This document shows, piece after piece, positions 7,469 to 16,380 of a DNA stretch of 64,000 nucleotides. Within the stretch, counting starts at the first letter, position 1; the number at the start of each line of letters is the position of its first letter. Source of the stretch: Paraburkholderia caledonica NBRC 102488 (GTDB lineage: Bacteria > Pseudomonadota > Gammaproteobacteria > Burkholderiales > Burkholderiaceae); NCBI RefSeq assembly GCF_000685095.1, contig NZ_BAYE01000025.1, positions 1 through 64,000 of the forward strand, written 5' to 3'. Position numbers and translations under genes: made by a program. The notes below the pieces were generated by a model. That model searched no databases, was not told the origin of the DNA, and saw nothing but the letters and a program-made list of their open reading frames with translations.

Positions 7469-8838
7469 GCCAACGTCAGATCAAGCTGGGCGCGTTCCTG
7501 ATGGAGACGGGCCACCATATCGCCGCGTGGCGTCATCCGGACACGCACGCCGCCGGTGGACTCGATTTCGCGCACCACGCGGAGCTGGCGCAGATTGCCG
7601 AGCGCGCAAAATTCGACACGATATTTTTCGCCGATAGTGTCGGCGTGCGCGACACGGATCTCGCTTCGCTCTCGCGCACCGCGCGTGCCGATCACTTCGA
7701 GCCAATCACGTTGCTGTCCGCACTGTCGGCCGTGACGAAGCACATCGGTTTGACGGCGACGGTGTCCACGAGCTTCAACGAGCCGTATAACGTCGCGCGC
7801 AAGTTCGCGTCGCTCGATCATCTGAGTGGCGGACGCGCCGGCTGGAACCTTGTCACGTCGAGCAGCGAAGCGGAAGCGCACAACTTCAGCCTCGATCATC
7901 ATTTCGATCACGCGGTGCGCTACGAGCGCGCGCGGGAGTTCTACGACATCGTGACAGGCCTCTGGGACAGCTGGGAAGACGACGCGTTTTTGCGCGACAA
8001 GGAAAGCGGTGTCTACTTCGATCCGGACAAGCTGCACGCGCTGAATCATCGCGGCGCGCACTTCAAGGTGAAAGGGCCGCTGAATGTCGCGCGCACGCCG
8101 CAAGGCTGGCCCGTCGTCGTGCAGGCGGGGGCGTCGGAAGCGGGACGCGATCTCGCCGCGCAAACCGCCGAGGTGATTTTTGTCGCGCATCAGACGCTCG
8201 ACGAGGCGCAGTCGTTTTATCGCGACGTGAAGGGACGTCTTGCGCGTTACGGCCGTCATCCCGACGATCTGAAAATCATGCCGGGCATTTTTCCGGTGAT
8301 CGGCCGCACGCAGGAAGAGGCGGAAGAGAAGTTCGCCGCGTTGCAGGCACTGATTCATCCGGTGGTGGGCGTGTCGCTGCTGTCGAAAATGGCAGGCGGC
8401 GTCGATCTTTCGCCGTATCCCATCGATGGCCCCGTGCCGGAGTTGCCGGAGACGAATGGCGGCAAGAGCCGTCAGCAGCTGCTGCTCGATCTCGCGCGCC
8501 GCGAGAATCTGACGATTCGCGATCTGTATTTGCGGATCGCCGGTGCGCGCGGACATCGGCAAGTGGTGGGCACGCCGGAAAGCATTGCGGATCAGTTGCA
8601 GCAGTGGTTCGAGGAAGAGGCCGCCGACGGCTTCAACATCATGTCGCCGTGGCTGCCGGGCGGGCTTGTCGAGTTCGCGGACCGGGTCGTGCCAGAACTG
8701 CAACGGCGCGGGCTGTTCCGCACTGAATACGAAGGCGCGACGCTGCGCGAGAATCTCGGTCTGCGCCGTCCTGCGAACCGTTACGCGATTGAACGTGACG
8801 AAGGGTGGGCGGCAGCGTCGGGACAGAGACGCGCTTGA
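7465..8838 (+). CDS. LLM-class FMN-dependent monooxygenase (NtaA/SnaA/DszA family)
   Basis: The 457-residue luciferase-like monooxygenase uses FMNH2 from a separate reductase to oxygenate its substrate. Family marks are LGAFLMETGHHIAAWRHP at the N-terminus, DHLSGGRAGWNLVTS at about 115-130, VVVQAGASEAG, and a C-terminal LPELQRRG-like tail (VVPELQRRGLF) followed by YEGATLRENLGL. Full length for the NtaA/SnaA/DszA group. It is translationally coupled to the transporter ATPase (ATGA). With TauD and the importer it probably releases sulfite from an imported organosulfur compound. Three related proteins in this window are encoded at 12302 (frameshifted), 18751 (SfnG-like) and 33801 (truncated). 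No flavin reductase gene was seen in the window. Confidence 0.85.
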   Translation: MSQRQIKLGAFLMETGHHIAAWRHPDTHAAGGLDFAHHAELAQIAERAKFDTIFFADSVGVRDTDLASLSRTARADHFEPITLLSALSAVTKHIGLTATVSTSFNEPYNVARKFASLDHLSGGRAGWNLVTSSSEAEAHNFSLDHHFDHAVRYERAREFYDIVTGLWDSWEDDAFLRDKESGVYFDPDKLHALNHRGAHFKVKGPLNVARTPQGWPVVVQAGASEAGRDLAAQTAEVIFVAHQTLDEAQSFYRDVKGRLARYGRHPDDLKIMPGIFPVIGRTQEEAEEKFAALQALIHPVVGVSLLSKMAGGVDLSPYPIDGPVPELPETNGGKSRQQLLLDLARRENLTIRDLYLRIAGARGHRQVVGTPESIADQLQQWFEEEAADGFNIMSPWLPGGLVEFADRVVPELQRRGLFRTEYEGATLRENLGLRRPANRYAIERDEGWAAASGQRRA

Positions 8839-8888
8839 TTGTGAACGGCCGACCTCGTCATTAGCGTAGGCCGGTCTCGGTTCTTTGG

Positions 8889-8992
8889 AGTTGAGGTTGA
8901 GGCTGAGGTTGAGTTCGAGGTTGCAATCGGCAAGTTGCGTTTAGCTTCATCGGCTGGGGCGAATCTGCTGACCTCCGCTCTCAACCTCAACT
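8889..8992. terminator. Long inverted repeat between convergent genes
   Basis: AGTTGAGGTTGAG at 8889-8901 is perfectly complementary to CTCAACCTCAACT at 8980-8992, with a 78-base loop that also carries GAGGTT-type repeats. It lies where the plus operon and the minus CMD gene converge and overlaps the CMD stop codon. It could limit read-through on both strands. There is no T-tract, so it is not a classical intrinsic terminator. Confidence 0.35.
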
Positions 8993-9625
8993 ATCACCGA
9001 ACGCATCGACCACATGCAGCGTGTGCGCGTACACAGCGCCTGCTCGCAGCACGACGGCTATCGCGTACGCCTCGTCGAGCGCTTCGGCCGATGCGCCCTG
9101 ACGCAGCGCCTGCTCGTGGAATACCCGGCGGCGCGCGTCGCTCGATTGTGTGTACGCCGCAGCCGCCGCCGTGATCCATACGAATGCGGGGGTCAACGCG
9201 TCGATGTCGAACACCTGTTGAACGAAAGTTGACCGCGCTGCGGCGATTGCCTGACCGACGCTCGCGTCATCCGCGATCACGAGCTTGTCCGCTTCGACTG
9301 ACACGTTCGCATCGCCGAGCGATTCCAGCGCGGCGCTCAGATAACTGACGGCGAGCGCTTCGGCCACGCTCGCTCCGCCGCGCCGCGCTAGTTCCGCGTG
9401 ATGCTCGATGCAGAACGCGCACCGCGTGATCTGCGCAATCGCGACGGCGGCCAGATGTTTGTCCTTCTCACTCAGCGCACCCGCTTTCCAGACGGGCGCG
9501 GACAGTGCGCGAAACGCTTTTGGCCCGGCGTACTGACGCTCCAGCGCGGCGAGAATGCGCGCTTCTTCGGCGTGGGATCGGCTGTGACTCAAGATGATTC
9601 TCCTGTAATTGACGACGGCGCTCAA
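8987..9625 (-). CDS. AhpD-like carboxymuconolactone-decarboxylase (CMD) family protein
   Basis: The 212-residue product has two CMD-like halves. The first half holds the AhpD redox motif CAFCIEHH (C69, C72, H76) preceded by a conserved acidic/basic helix. The second half lacks the cysteine pair. AhpD-type proteins reduce peroxides or act as thiol-disulfide partners. The start overlaps the stop of the MFS gene (ATGA at 9622-9625), so the two are co-translated on the minus strand. Its place beside flavin monooxygenase genes suggests a role in handling peroxide or organosulfur intermediates, which is inference. Confidence 0.75.
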   Translation of the reverse strand: MSAVVNYRRIILSHSRSHAEEARILAALERQYAGPKAFRALSAPVWKAGALSEKDKHLAAVAIAQITRCAFCIEHHAELARRGGASVAEALAVSYLSAALESLGDANVSVEADKLVIADDASVGQAIAAARSTFVQQVFDIDALTPAFVWITAAAAAYTQSSDARRRVFHEQALRQGASAEALDEAYAIAVVLRAGAVYAHTLHVVDAFGDS

Positions 9626-10989
9626 CGCGACTCCGCGACGGCCGTCTCAGCGGGCAGCGTGGCTTGCTCCGCTTGCCCGGCTTGGGCACGCCGATTCGCG
9701 CGGCGCGCAGGATCGGCGGCGGCCAGCACGGCGATTAGGCTTAGCGCGCCGAGCGAACTAATGTACGCGCAGATCAGCCACGGCGCGTTGCCGCCGGCCG
9801 CCAGCAGCGCGGCCGCGACGAACGGCGTCAGGCCGCCCGAGAGCAACGTGCCGATCTGGTAGCCGAGCGAAATGCCGCTGTAGCGCACTTCGACGGGAAA
9901 CTGCTCGGCGAACCACGCCGCGCCGGGCGCGTAGATCGCGGCATCGAAAACGGCGAGTTCGATGGCAAAGACCAGCGGCAGATAGCGCAGATCGCCGTGA
10001 TCGAGGAACCAGAAGAACGGCCAGACCAGCAGGCTGATGCCGACCACTGCCCAGATCGCCGGACGGCGACGACCGATGCGATCGGAGAGCGCAGCCCACA
10101 GCGGCGTGGCAATGACCGCGAACGCCGAGCCGACGATCACCGCGCTCAACGCAAACGACGCGCCGCCGCGCTTGAGATTCAGATAGCTGATCGCGTAGGT
10201 CGTGACGATGGCGTACATCGCCGGTTGCAGCAGCCGCAAGCCGATCGTGACGAACAGCGCGCGGCGATGATGGCGCAGCACGTCGGCGACCGGCGCGCGC
10301 CGGATGCGGCCTTCCGCTTGCGCGGCGACGAACGGCGCGGGCTCCTCGATCCGTGAGCGGACGAACACGCCGACCGCCACCAGCACCACGCTGAACAGGA
10401 ACGGCAGGCGCCAGCCCCAGTCGTTGAAGGCGTCCGCGGACAGCGACGAGCGCACCGCGAGGAAGGTGCCCGACGCGAGCAGCATGCCCGCCGCCGATCC
10501 CGCCTGGGTGAACGAGCCGAGCAGCCCCCGCGTGCGCGGCTTCGCATGTTCCACCGACAGCAGCGAGGCGCCGCCCCATTCGGCGCCGGTCGCGACGCCT
10601 TGCAACAGACGCAGCACGACGAGCAGCGCGGTGGCGAGCAGACCGACCGACGCGTAAGTGGGCAATAAACCGGTGAGTAGCGTGGCGACACCCATCAACA
10701 CGAGCGAGAACACGAGCACCCGCTTGCGGCCGATGCGGTCGCCGAAATGACCGGCAAACACCGCGCCGAGCGGGCGCGCGAAGAAGCCGACGCCGTACGC
10801 GGCAAACGACCCGAGAATGCCGCAGAGCGGATTCGTTGCGGGGGGGAAGAACGTGTGACTGAAGATCAGCGCGGACGCCGTGCTGTAAATGTAAAAGTCG
10901 TACCACTCGATGGTGGTGCCGACGAATGCGGCGAATGCGACGCGCGCCGTATTGTTTTGCGCGGACGGAGAAGCGGGTAGTGATGACAT
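9622..10989 (-). CDS. MFS transporter, metabolite:H+ symporter (MHS/ProP-like) type
   Basis: The 455-residue protein has 12 predicted membrane segments and the MHS signature at its start (FVGTTIEWYDFYIYSTASAL). The loop 2-3 motif is GHFGDRIGRKRVLVFS and the mirrored motif is LSDRIGRRRPAIW. MHS carriers import small organic acids, osmolytes or aromatic acids with protons. It precedes and overlaps the AhpD-like gene. The 16-base element at 11104-11119 lies about 115 bases upstream, matching the one before the sulfur operon at 2896, so the two may be co-regulated. Substrate unknown. Confidence 0.85.
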   Translation of the reverse strand: MSSLPASPSAQNNTARVAFAAFVGTTIEWYDFYIYSTASALIFSHTFFPPATNPLCGILGSFAAYGVGFFARPLGAVFAGHFGDRIGRKRVLVFSLVLMGVATLLTGLLPTYASVGLLATALLVVLRLLQGVATGAEWGGASLLSVEHAKPRTRGLLGSFTQAGSAAGMLLASGTFLAVRSSLSADAFNDWGWRLPFLFSVVLVAVGVFVRSRIEEPAPFVAAQAEGRIRRAPVADVLRHHRRALFVTIGLRLLQPAMYAIVTTYAISYLNLKRGGASFALSAVIVGSAFAVIATPLWAALSDRIGRRRPAIWAVVGISLLVWPFFWFLDHGDLRYLPLVFAIELAVFDAAIYAPGAAWFAEQFPVEVRYSGISLGYQIGTLLSGGLTPFVAAALLAAGGNAPWLICAYISSLGALSLIAVLAAADPARRANRRAQAGQAEQATLPAETAVAESR

Positions 10990-11103
10990 GCCAAGGGCGA
11001 TTCGTGACGTGCGGACAAGTCCGGGGACGACAGTTGATCACCAAAGCGGCGCGCCGCCTAACAAGCGTTTGTGCTTTGCAAAGTCAGCGGCGTGTCATGA
11101 CGT

Positions 11104-11119
11104 ATGCACGATGCATGCG
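11104..11119. repeat. Second copy of the 16-base element
   Basis: ATGCACGATGCATGCG is identical to 2739-2754. It lies in the 186-base region upstream of the MFS gene and is a candidate regulator site. Confidence 0.45.
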
Positions 11120-11175
11120 ATGGCGGTGTTGGCCGGCTTCGTGATCCGCGCACGAAGCCGGGCATCCGTCACCGC

Positions 11176-11412
11176 TCAATGCTCGACCTGCCAGCGCAAC
11201 ACCGGATGGGTCGCGCCTGCCGGCATCTCCCAGGCGCCGTCGCTGCCGAAGTTCCAGCCGACGAAACTCGTCGGGTCACTCATCTGCGCGGTGGTCAGGC
11301 CGTTCGACGCGGGTAGATTCCCGGCGCTTTTCGTCTGTCCGGTCGTTTCGGTGTTCCAGTAGACGTCGCTGCCAAGTCCGGTGCAGTACTCGCAGACTCC
11401 GCCGACCGTGGA
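11176..11412 (-). pseudogene. C-terminal remnant of a large adhesin (hemagglutinin/autotransporter type)
   Basis: The minus frame ending at TGA 11178-11176 reads YWNTETTGQTKSAG, then GLTTAQMSDPTSFVGWNFGS, then W...GATHPVLRWQVEH. The pattern GLTTAQM, SF.GW.F, G.T.P.L is the repeat that ends many filamentous-hemagglutinin-like passenger proteins. Only about 75 residues remain, with no upstream passenger or signal sequence, so it is a fragment. Confidence 0.5.
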
Positions 11413-11544
11413 CGAGATTGATCGGAAAGGATGGATGAGTCACTCGACGAGCCGCGCGATGCTGTGCCACATACCGTCGAGCTGCTGCCCGCGACAATTA
11501 TCTGCCCTTCGGCCCCCGTGACGAATCGCACATGACCGTGGCGC

Positions 11545-11733
11545 GCCGCGGGCGTGCCCTCGTAGGGGCCGCCGCCACCCTCCGCATCACACTCCGCCAC
11601 CCAGCGGCGCACGGTTGTCTAAACAAGGTCCATCGACCTGCGTACTTCGCTGACCGATAGCCTTCGGTCTCGCACCATCCCGTACTACTTCCAGCTTGAT
11701 GCCGGCGTCAAATTGTCGGCGCTTTCTTGTCAT
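11545..11733 (-). pseudogene. IS3-family OrfA remnant
   Basis: An ATG at 11733 on the minus strand opens MTRKRRQFDAGIKLEVV. A frame change then gives RLSVSEVRRSMDLV, a TAG stop, and TTVRRWVAECDAEGG. In that order these are the helix-turn-helix and linker of IS3-group OrfA proteins (RRRTFDAGFKLQVV, LSVSEVCRSMDLV, AVRRWVAEYDAE). OrfB is absent. Upstream, 11775-11801 (CCTGTCCGAGGAAACTGGAC and flank) looks like the element's terminal sequence. Confidence 0.6.
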
Positions 11734-11801
11734 CTTGCTCTTTTCCTCGTCGATTTGGATTGTCCGCCTATCAACCTGTCCGAGGAAACTGGACCACTAC
11801 A

Positions 11802-12301
11802 CTTGTGAGCCGTTGTTCAGCAACGGACGCCGCTCCGTGGCGGAGGTCGGCGACGGCTTCGTCTGTACCGCGCACGTGGTCGAGCGTGCCGTGGGATCGC
11901 TCGACCTAGGCAGTGTCCTTTTCGGACTTCATAGATATCTGAACTGCCCGGCCAAATTCGGGTATTCCGGCATGCTGCAAGTCCTGACGCGCGGTCGCTT
12001 TGTGAAGTGACATAGAGGACGCTTGTCTGTTGGCAGCGGCGTCGATGCCGTACATACGCCGCAATGACCTGTGCGGTCACGATTGCTAACTTGGCAACTC
12101 CGCCTGGACTTCGAAGCCGGACTCGCCGCCCTGCGTGAAAACCACCCTGGCGGACCTATGGGCCGGCCAGGATGTATTCCCGGCTTGCGTGACGGAACAC
12201 GGCGGTTTGAATAGTGAGCTCTTTCAGGACGCCCGCGCCGCGCTCCCTACCCTCCCTGAGCCGTCTCCTGGCGCACGGTGCCCAACAAGCACGGCGAAGC
12301 A
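11802..12301. other. 500-base stretch without a recognisable gene
   Basis: Frames of 63-104 codons exist on both strands but none matches a family I recognise or has a convincing ribosome site. The stretch lies between an IS3 end and the frameshifted monooxygenase, so it is probably insertion or deletion scar. Confidence 0.4.
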
Positions 12302-13664
12302 TCAAACGTCAGCAGTCTTCCGCTGATCCCGCTGATAACGCGATACCGGCCGCCGCAAGCCCAGGTTCTCGCGAAGCGTCGTACCTTCGTATTCCGAACG
12401 GAAGAGTCCTCTACGCCGCAATTCCGGCAACACTAGCCTGATAAAGTCGTCGAGGCCGTCAGGCAACAGCGCCGGCATCACGTTGAAGCCGTCCGCACCG
12501 AAGTTGACGAAGCGTTCCTCGAGCGCATCGGCGATGTGCTGCGGCGTGCCGACCAGTTGCCAATGCCCGCGCGCCCGCCACGCGGAGATACAGATCGCGG
12601 ATGGTCAGGTTCTCGCGCCGCGCCAGTTCGAGCGTCAACGACTGCCGGCTCTTGCTTGCGTTAGTTTCAGGCATTTCCGGAATCGGCCCGTCGAGCGGAT
12701 AACCCGACAGATCAAAGCCGCCCGCAAGCCCGGACACCAATGCAAGTCCGACCGCCGGGTCGATCAGCGCCTGTAGCGCGGCGGACTTGTCCTGCGCTTC
12801 CTGCTCGGTCGCGCCGACAATCGGCATCACGCCGGGCATGATCTTCAGATCGTCCGCGTCGCGTCCGTACTGCGCGAGGCGGCCCTTCACGTCCGCGTAG
12901 AACGCAACGGTGTCGTCCAGAGTTTGCTGCGCGGTGAAGATCACTTCGGCGGTACGCGCCGCGAGCGCCTTGCCTGCTTCCGAAGAGCCCGCCTGCACGA
13001 CGACCGGCCTGCCCTGCGGCGAGCGTTCGACATTCAGCGGCCCGCGCACGTTGAAGAATTCGCCGCGATGATCGAGCACATGACGCTTTGCCGGATCGAA
13101 ATAACGGCCGGCCGCTTTGTCTCGCGCGAACGCGCCTTCATCCCAGCTGTCCCACAGCCCCTCGACCACTTCCGCAAATTCCACCGCGCGCTCGTAGCGG
13201 CGCGCGTGAGCGAGATGTTCGTCGAAGCCAAAGTTCTTCGCTTCGTGTGCATTCGACGACGCGACGAGGTTCCAGCCCGCTCGCCCGCCGCTAATGTGAT
13301 TGAGCGACGCAAACTTGCGTGCAATGTGATACGGCTCGTTGAAGGTCGTCGACGCCGTGCCGACAAGGCCGATTCGCTCGGTGACGGCAGCCAATGCCGA
13401 GAGCAGGGTGAGCGGCTCGAACTGCGCGACATAGCTGTGTGCTGTGCGGCTCAGGAAGTCGACGTTGTCGCCACGCGTTCCCGAGCCGTCCGCGAGGAAG
13501 ACCAGATCGAACCTTGCTGCTTCAGCGGCTTGCGCAAGCCGGACGTAGTGCCGAAAGTCGCGTCCCGCATCCGCGTGACTGCCCGGATGACGCCACGCGG
13601 CGATGTGATGCCCGGTCGGATAGAGAAACGCGCCGAGGTGCAGCTGTCCTTTTCGTTGGCTCAT
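12302..13664 (-). pseudogene. LLM-class FMN-dependent monooxygenase with a single-base frameshift
   Basis: From ATG 13664 the product (MSQRKGQLHLGAFLYPTGHH) follows the NtaA/SnaA/DszA family along its length and is close to the enzyme at 7465. It has DHISGGRAGWNLV-type and VVVQAGSSEAG motifs. At about 12566-12574 one base is missing in a G/C run: the frame turns from RVAGAR into ALATGRH, while the next frame continues correctly with HWQLVGTPQHIADAL and ends YEGTTLRENLGLRRP at TGA 12304-12302. Without the indel the protein would be about 454 residues. It is the last gene of a minus-strand operon with OsmC and a peptide-type binding protein. The indel could be a real mutation or a sequencing error. 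Confidence 0.75.
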
Positions 13665-13802
13665 GGTGTGTGCGAAGTGTGCTTCGGATGACGGGCGGGC
13701 GATGCTGTCGGCTGCGCGCGCCAGCTTGCACTTCGGCGCGATGCGCGAGCCCGACATCCACCGCCCGTTCGGTTTGCATCGACAGGCAGGCAGACAGGCG
13801 AT

Positions 13803-15392
13803 TCAGCGTTCGATGTACAAGTCGGCAAAGCTGCCGCGTATGCCCTCGCCGCCCGGCGCGTAGCTCTGCACTTTCCTGGACGAAATCGTGATGCTCGGAT
13901 TGGCGCCGAATTCGATCGACGGAATATCGTCGTGCACGATCTGCTGGAACTGCATGAAGAGTTGACGGCGCTGGGCATCGTCGGTGGCGACGGAGGCCGC
14001 CTCGAGCACCCGGTCTACCTCCGGATTCGAGTAGTGTGCGGCGTTCGAGAACGGCAGACCGATCTTGAAGTTCTTCGACCAGAACACGCGCTGCACACCG
14101 ACGGTCGGATCGAACGTATTGGAAAGCGCTTCGAGCGTGATGTCGAATGCGCGATCGGTATAGGCGCGCTTCACATAAGTGGCAAAATCGTAGCTTTCGA
14201 TCTCGCCGTCGATTCCGATTCGCGCCAGCGACTGCCTGACGAAATCCGCCGCGCGCGGGTCTTGGAACGGGTTGTACAACAGGCGCAGTTTGAAGCGCTT
14301 GCCATCCGGCCCGCGCTTATAGCCCGCTGCGTCGAGTGCCGTGTTCGCCTGTGCGACGTCGTATGGAAAGTAGTGAATGTCGGCGTTGTGATACTTCGTG
14401 TTCGCCGTACCGATCGCGGCGGCCGACACCTGACCATAGCCATACCAGACCACACGGTTCAGCGCGTTGACGTCGAGCGCCTGCGAGATCGCCTTGCGGA
14501 CCGCCTTGTCCTTCAGAACGGGTGTGTCGAGGTTGAAGATTAACTGCTGATGATTGTTGTTGTACGCCCAGTTCGTTGTATCGACATTGAAGTTCGGCAA
14601 TGCGCTAAAGCGCTTCACGTCCGATAGCGGAATGGCCTGATCGCCGAGGTTGGCAGCGCCCGACTCCAACGCGGCTGCGCGCGCTGCGCCGTCCGGCAAG
14701 AACCGCACGACAATCCTGTCGATGTAAGGCTTCGGCTTGTCCCAATACTCCGGATTACGTTCGAGCACGATGCTGCTGCCGTGCGCGAATGACTTGAATA
14801 CGAACGGACCCGTGCCGACCGGCGCGCTGTTGTACGGGCTTGCCGCGATGTCAGTGCCCACGTATAGGTGCTTTGGAATGATCGGCGACTCGGTGCCCGC
14901 GAGCGCCGTCAACAGAAACGGTGCGGGCCTGGAAAGCTCGATGATTGCGGTGTAAGGGTCTGGCGTTTTCACGTCGGTCACGTTGGCAAAGGTGCTTCGC
15001 CCGCGCGGATGCACCTGCTTCAGCGTCAGGATCGAGAAGGCGACGTCGGCGGAAGTGAACGGCTTGCCGTCATGCCACTTCACACCGCGACGCAAATTGA
15101 ACCGGTACTGCAGTCCGTCCGGGCTGACCACCCAGGAAGTGGCAAGCAGCGGCTTCGGGTTCAGGTTCAGGTCATAGGTCAGAAGCCCCTCTACTACCTT
15201 GGGACCGATCTCCGCGTTGCCGCCAGCCGTGGTAGTGAGAGGAACAATGGACGCCGGCTCCGGCGTAACGAGCCAGGTTAGCGTTCCACCATGGTCGGGC
15301 GCGGCGCTCGCGCCCGCGGGCACGATGCCGATCAATGCGCTCGCCAGTAGCGCGACGAGCCGGATCGCGCGTGCCCCGTGTGTCGATTTCAT
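13803..15392 (-). CDS. Peptide/nickel-type ABC substrate-binding protein (SBP_bac_5 family), copy 1
   Basis: The 529-residue periplasmic protein has a Sec signal (residues 1-30, ending ...GASA). The start at 15392 is preceded by AAAAGGAC. An upstream in-frame ATG at 15425 was rejected because it lacks a signal-like start. It has the DppA/OppA fold: GGTLTWLVTPEPAS, VVEGLLTYDLNLNPKPLLAT, GVKWHDGKPFTSADVAFS and FNLDTPVLKDKAVRKAISQA. It is closely similar to the binding proteins at 21131 and 28626. Beside monooxygenases rather than peptidases, it probably binds a larger organosulfur compound, which is inference. It has no permease in its own operon and may feed the Dpp-type system at 24850-28612. 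Confidence 0.85.
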   Translation of the reverse strand: MKSTHGARAIRLVALLASALIGIVPAGASAAPDHGGTLTWLVTPEPASIVPLTTTAGGNAEIGPKVVEGLLTYDLNLNPKPLLATSWVVSPDGLQYRFNLRRGVKWHDGKPFTSADVAFSILTLKQVHPRGRSTFANVTDVKTPDPYTAIIELSRPAPFLLTALAGTESPIIPKHLYVGTDIAASPYNSAPVGTGPFVFKSFAHGSSIVLERNPEYWDKPKPYIDRIVVRFLPDGAARAAALESGAANLGDQAIPLSDVKRFSALPNFNVDTTNWAYNNNHQQLIFNLDTPVLKDKAVRKAISQALDVNALNRVVWYGYGQVSAAAIGTANTKYHNADIHYFPYDVAQANTALDAAGYKRGPDGKRFKLRLLYNPFQDPRAADFVRQSLARIGIDGEIESYDFATYVKRAYTDRAFDITLEALSNTFDPTVGVQRVFWSKNFKIGLPFSNAAHYSNPEVDRVLEAASVATDDAQRRQLFMQFQQIVHDDIPSIEFGANPSITISSRKVQSYAPGGEGIRGSFADLYIER

Positions 15393-15402
15393 TGTTGTCC
15401 TT

Positions 15403-15984
15403 TTATAGAGCTGACGTGGCGGCATGCTGCGGCGCTGCTGATTCCGACTCTGGTGTCACGCTGGCGTGTCGCAATTCACCGACGATCACCTGCGGCTGCG
15501 TCAGCAGGTTGTAGATGGGACACACGGCCTCCACCGCCTCGTGCAGCGCGCGAATCGCGTCCGCTGGCTCGGGCGAGACGATATCGAGCGTATAGCGGAT
15601 GTTATGAGGGAAGATCGGCACGTGCTCGAAGCCCGGTTGTTGCGCAAGCGGATGCTGCTCGCCCGTCACTTCCACATCGACGGAATCGATCCGCAGGCCG
15701 CGCTCCGCAGCCTGGATAAGCGTGATATGCGTCAGGCAACTTCCCAGCACACCGAGTTGCAATTCCGGCGAAGCGGGCCCGAGGTTGTAGCCGGCGAAAT
15801 CGGCGGGACTGTCGCTGATTACCTGAAAATCGCGGATGCGGATTTCGCGCACGCCGCTGCGTCCCAAGGCACGCACGCTAGCCTTGAGCCGGTTCGACTT
15901 GAGGTTCGGATCGTTGCGCGCGGCTTCGCGTTTCGCAAGCCAGGCGGCGCGCTTCTGCACGAGGTACTCGTTGAGCGTCGTCAT
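15403..15984 (-). CDS. OsmC-family protein
   Basis: The 193-residue protein carries the two reactive cysteines of OsmC/Ohr peroxidases, C83 in GSCLTH and C155 in VCPIYN. OsmC proteins reduce organic hydroperoxides with thiol donors. Some relatives act on sulfur metabolites. The gene is first in the minus operon, its stop lies 10 bases before the next ATG, and it is divergent from the SfnB-like gene. That suggests protection against peroxide leakage from flavin monooxygenases. Confidence 0.8.
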   Translation of the reverse strand: MTTLNEYLVQKRAAWLAKREAARNDPNLKSNRLKASVRALGRSGVREIRIRDFQVISDSPADFAGYNLGPASPELQLGVLGSCLTHITLIQAAERGLRIDSVDVEVTGEQHPLAQQPGFEHVPIFPHNIRYTLDIVSPEPADAIRALHEAVEAVCPIYNLLTQPQVIVGELRHASVTPESESAAPQHAATSAL

Positions 15985-16380
15985 GTATGAGTGGTTGAAT
16001 GAATCGGTGACTGGACAGGGCGAATACGCTGCACAGCATAGCCAGCCACTCTGTATGCGCGAACCAAGCGATTCTTCTTTGCTTACGCTTTTGCGTTATT
16101 TCCGGCGCGGCAAAGTCTCGCAAGTAGATAAGGATAGAAATTATTGTTCGTTGTCCGATCAGTTGACTTGCCGGTAAGTTTTGATGGCTCCGGTGCGCTC
16201 GGCCGAATGCGACGCCCGACCCTCAACTTCGTATGTCACAGCATCGGATATGTCCGCTACGACCGGCTTTTTCGCGCCATGGGCGCTTATTCACGACACA
16301 GGGCGCTCGCGTGGCTGCTCGCCCGACAGAACACCGTCCGCAGCGACCGGGTTTGTGAAGGGTTCTTGCCGGAGTCGGCC
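15985..16380. promoter_or_regulatory. Divergent promoter region of two organosulfur operons
   Basis: This 396-base stretch separates the OsmC operon (minus) from the SfnB-like operon (plus). An A/T-rich inverted repeat ATAA-N9-TTAT at 16128-16144 could be a LysR-type (CysB/SsuR-like) site. Similar repeats occur in other divergent promoter regions at 30498-30518 and 49854-49871. A frame is open from 16144 on the plus strand but lacks coding character before 16381. Confidence 0.4.

Noticed and set aside
5003..8703. Long minus-strand open frames of 445, 330 and 469 codons
   Set aside because: They lie antisense to well-supported ABC and monooxygenase genes and have no recognisable domain.
8838..8890. 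Intrinsic terminator directly after the LLM gene
   Set aside because: GGCCGACCTCG and GGCCGGTCTCGG are an imperfect direct repeat and do not pair as a hairpin.
11802..12301. Short frames of 63-104 codons as genes
   Set aside because: No ribosome sites, no recognised family, and one overlaps the frameshifted monooxygenase tail.
16144..16380. N-terminal extension of the SfnB-like protein
   Set aside because: The 79 extra codons have no similarity to the family and lie in the divergent promoter region. A TTG with a ribosome site at 16381 gives normal length.
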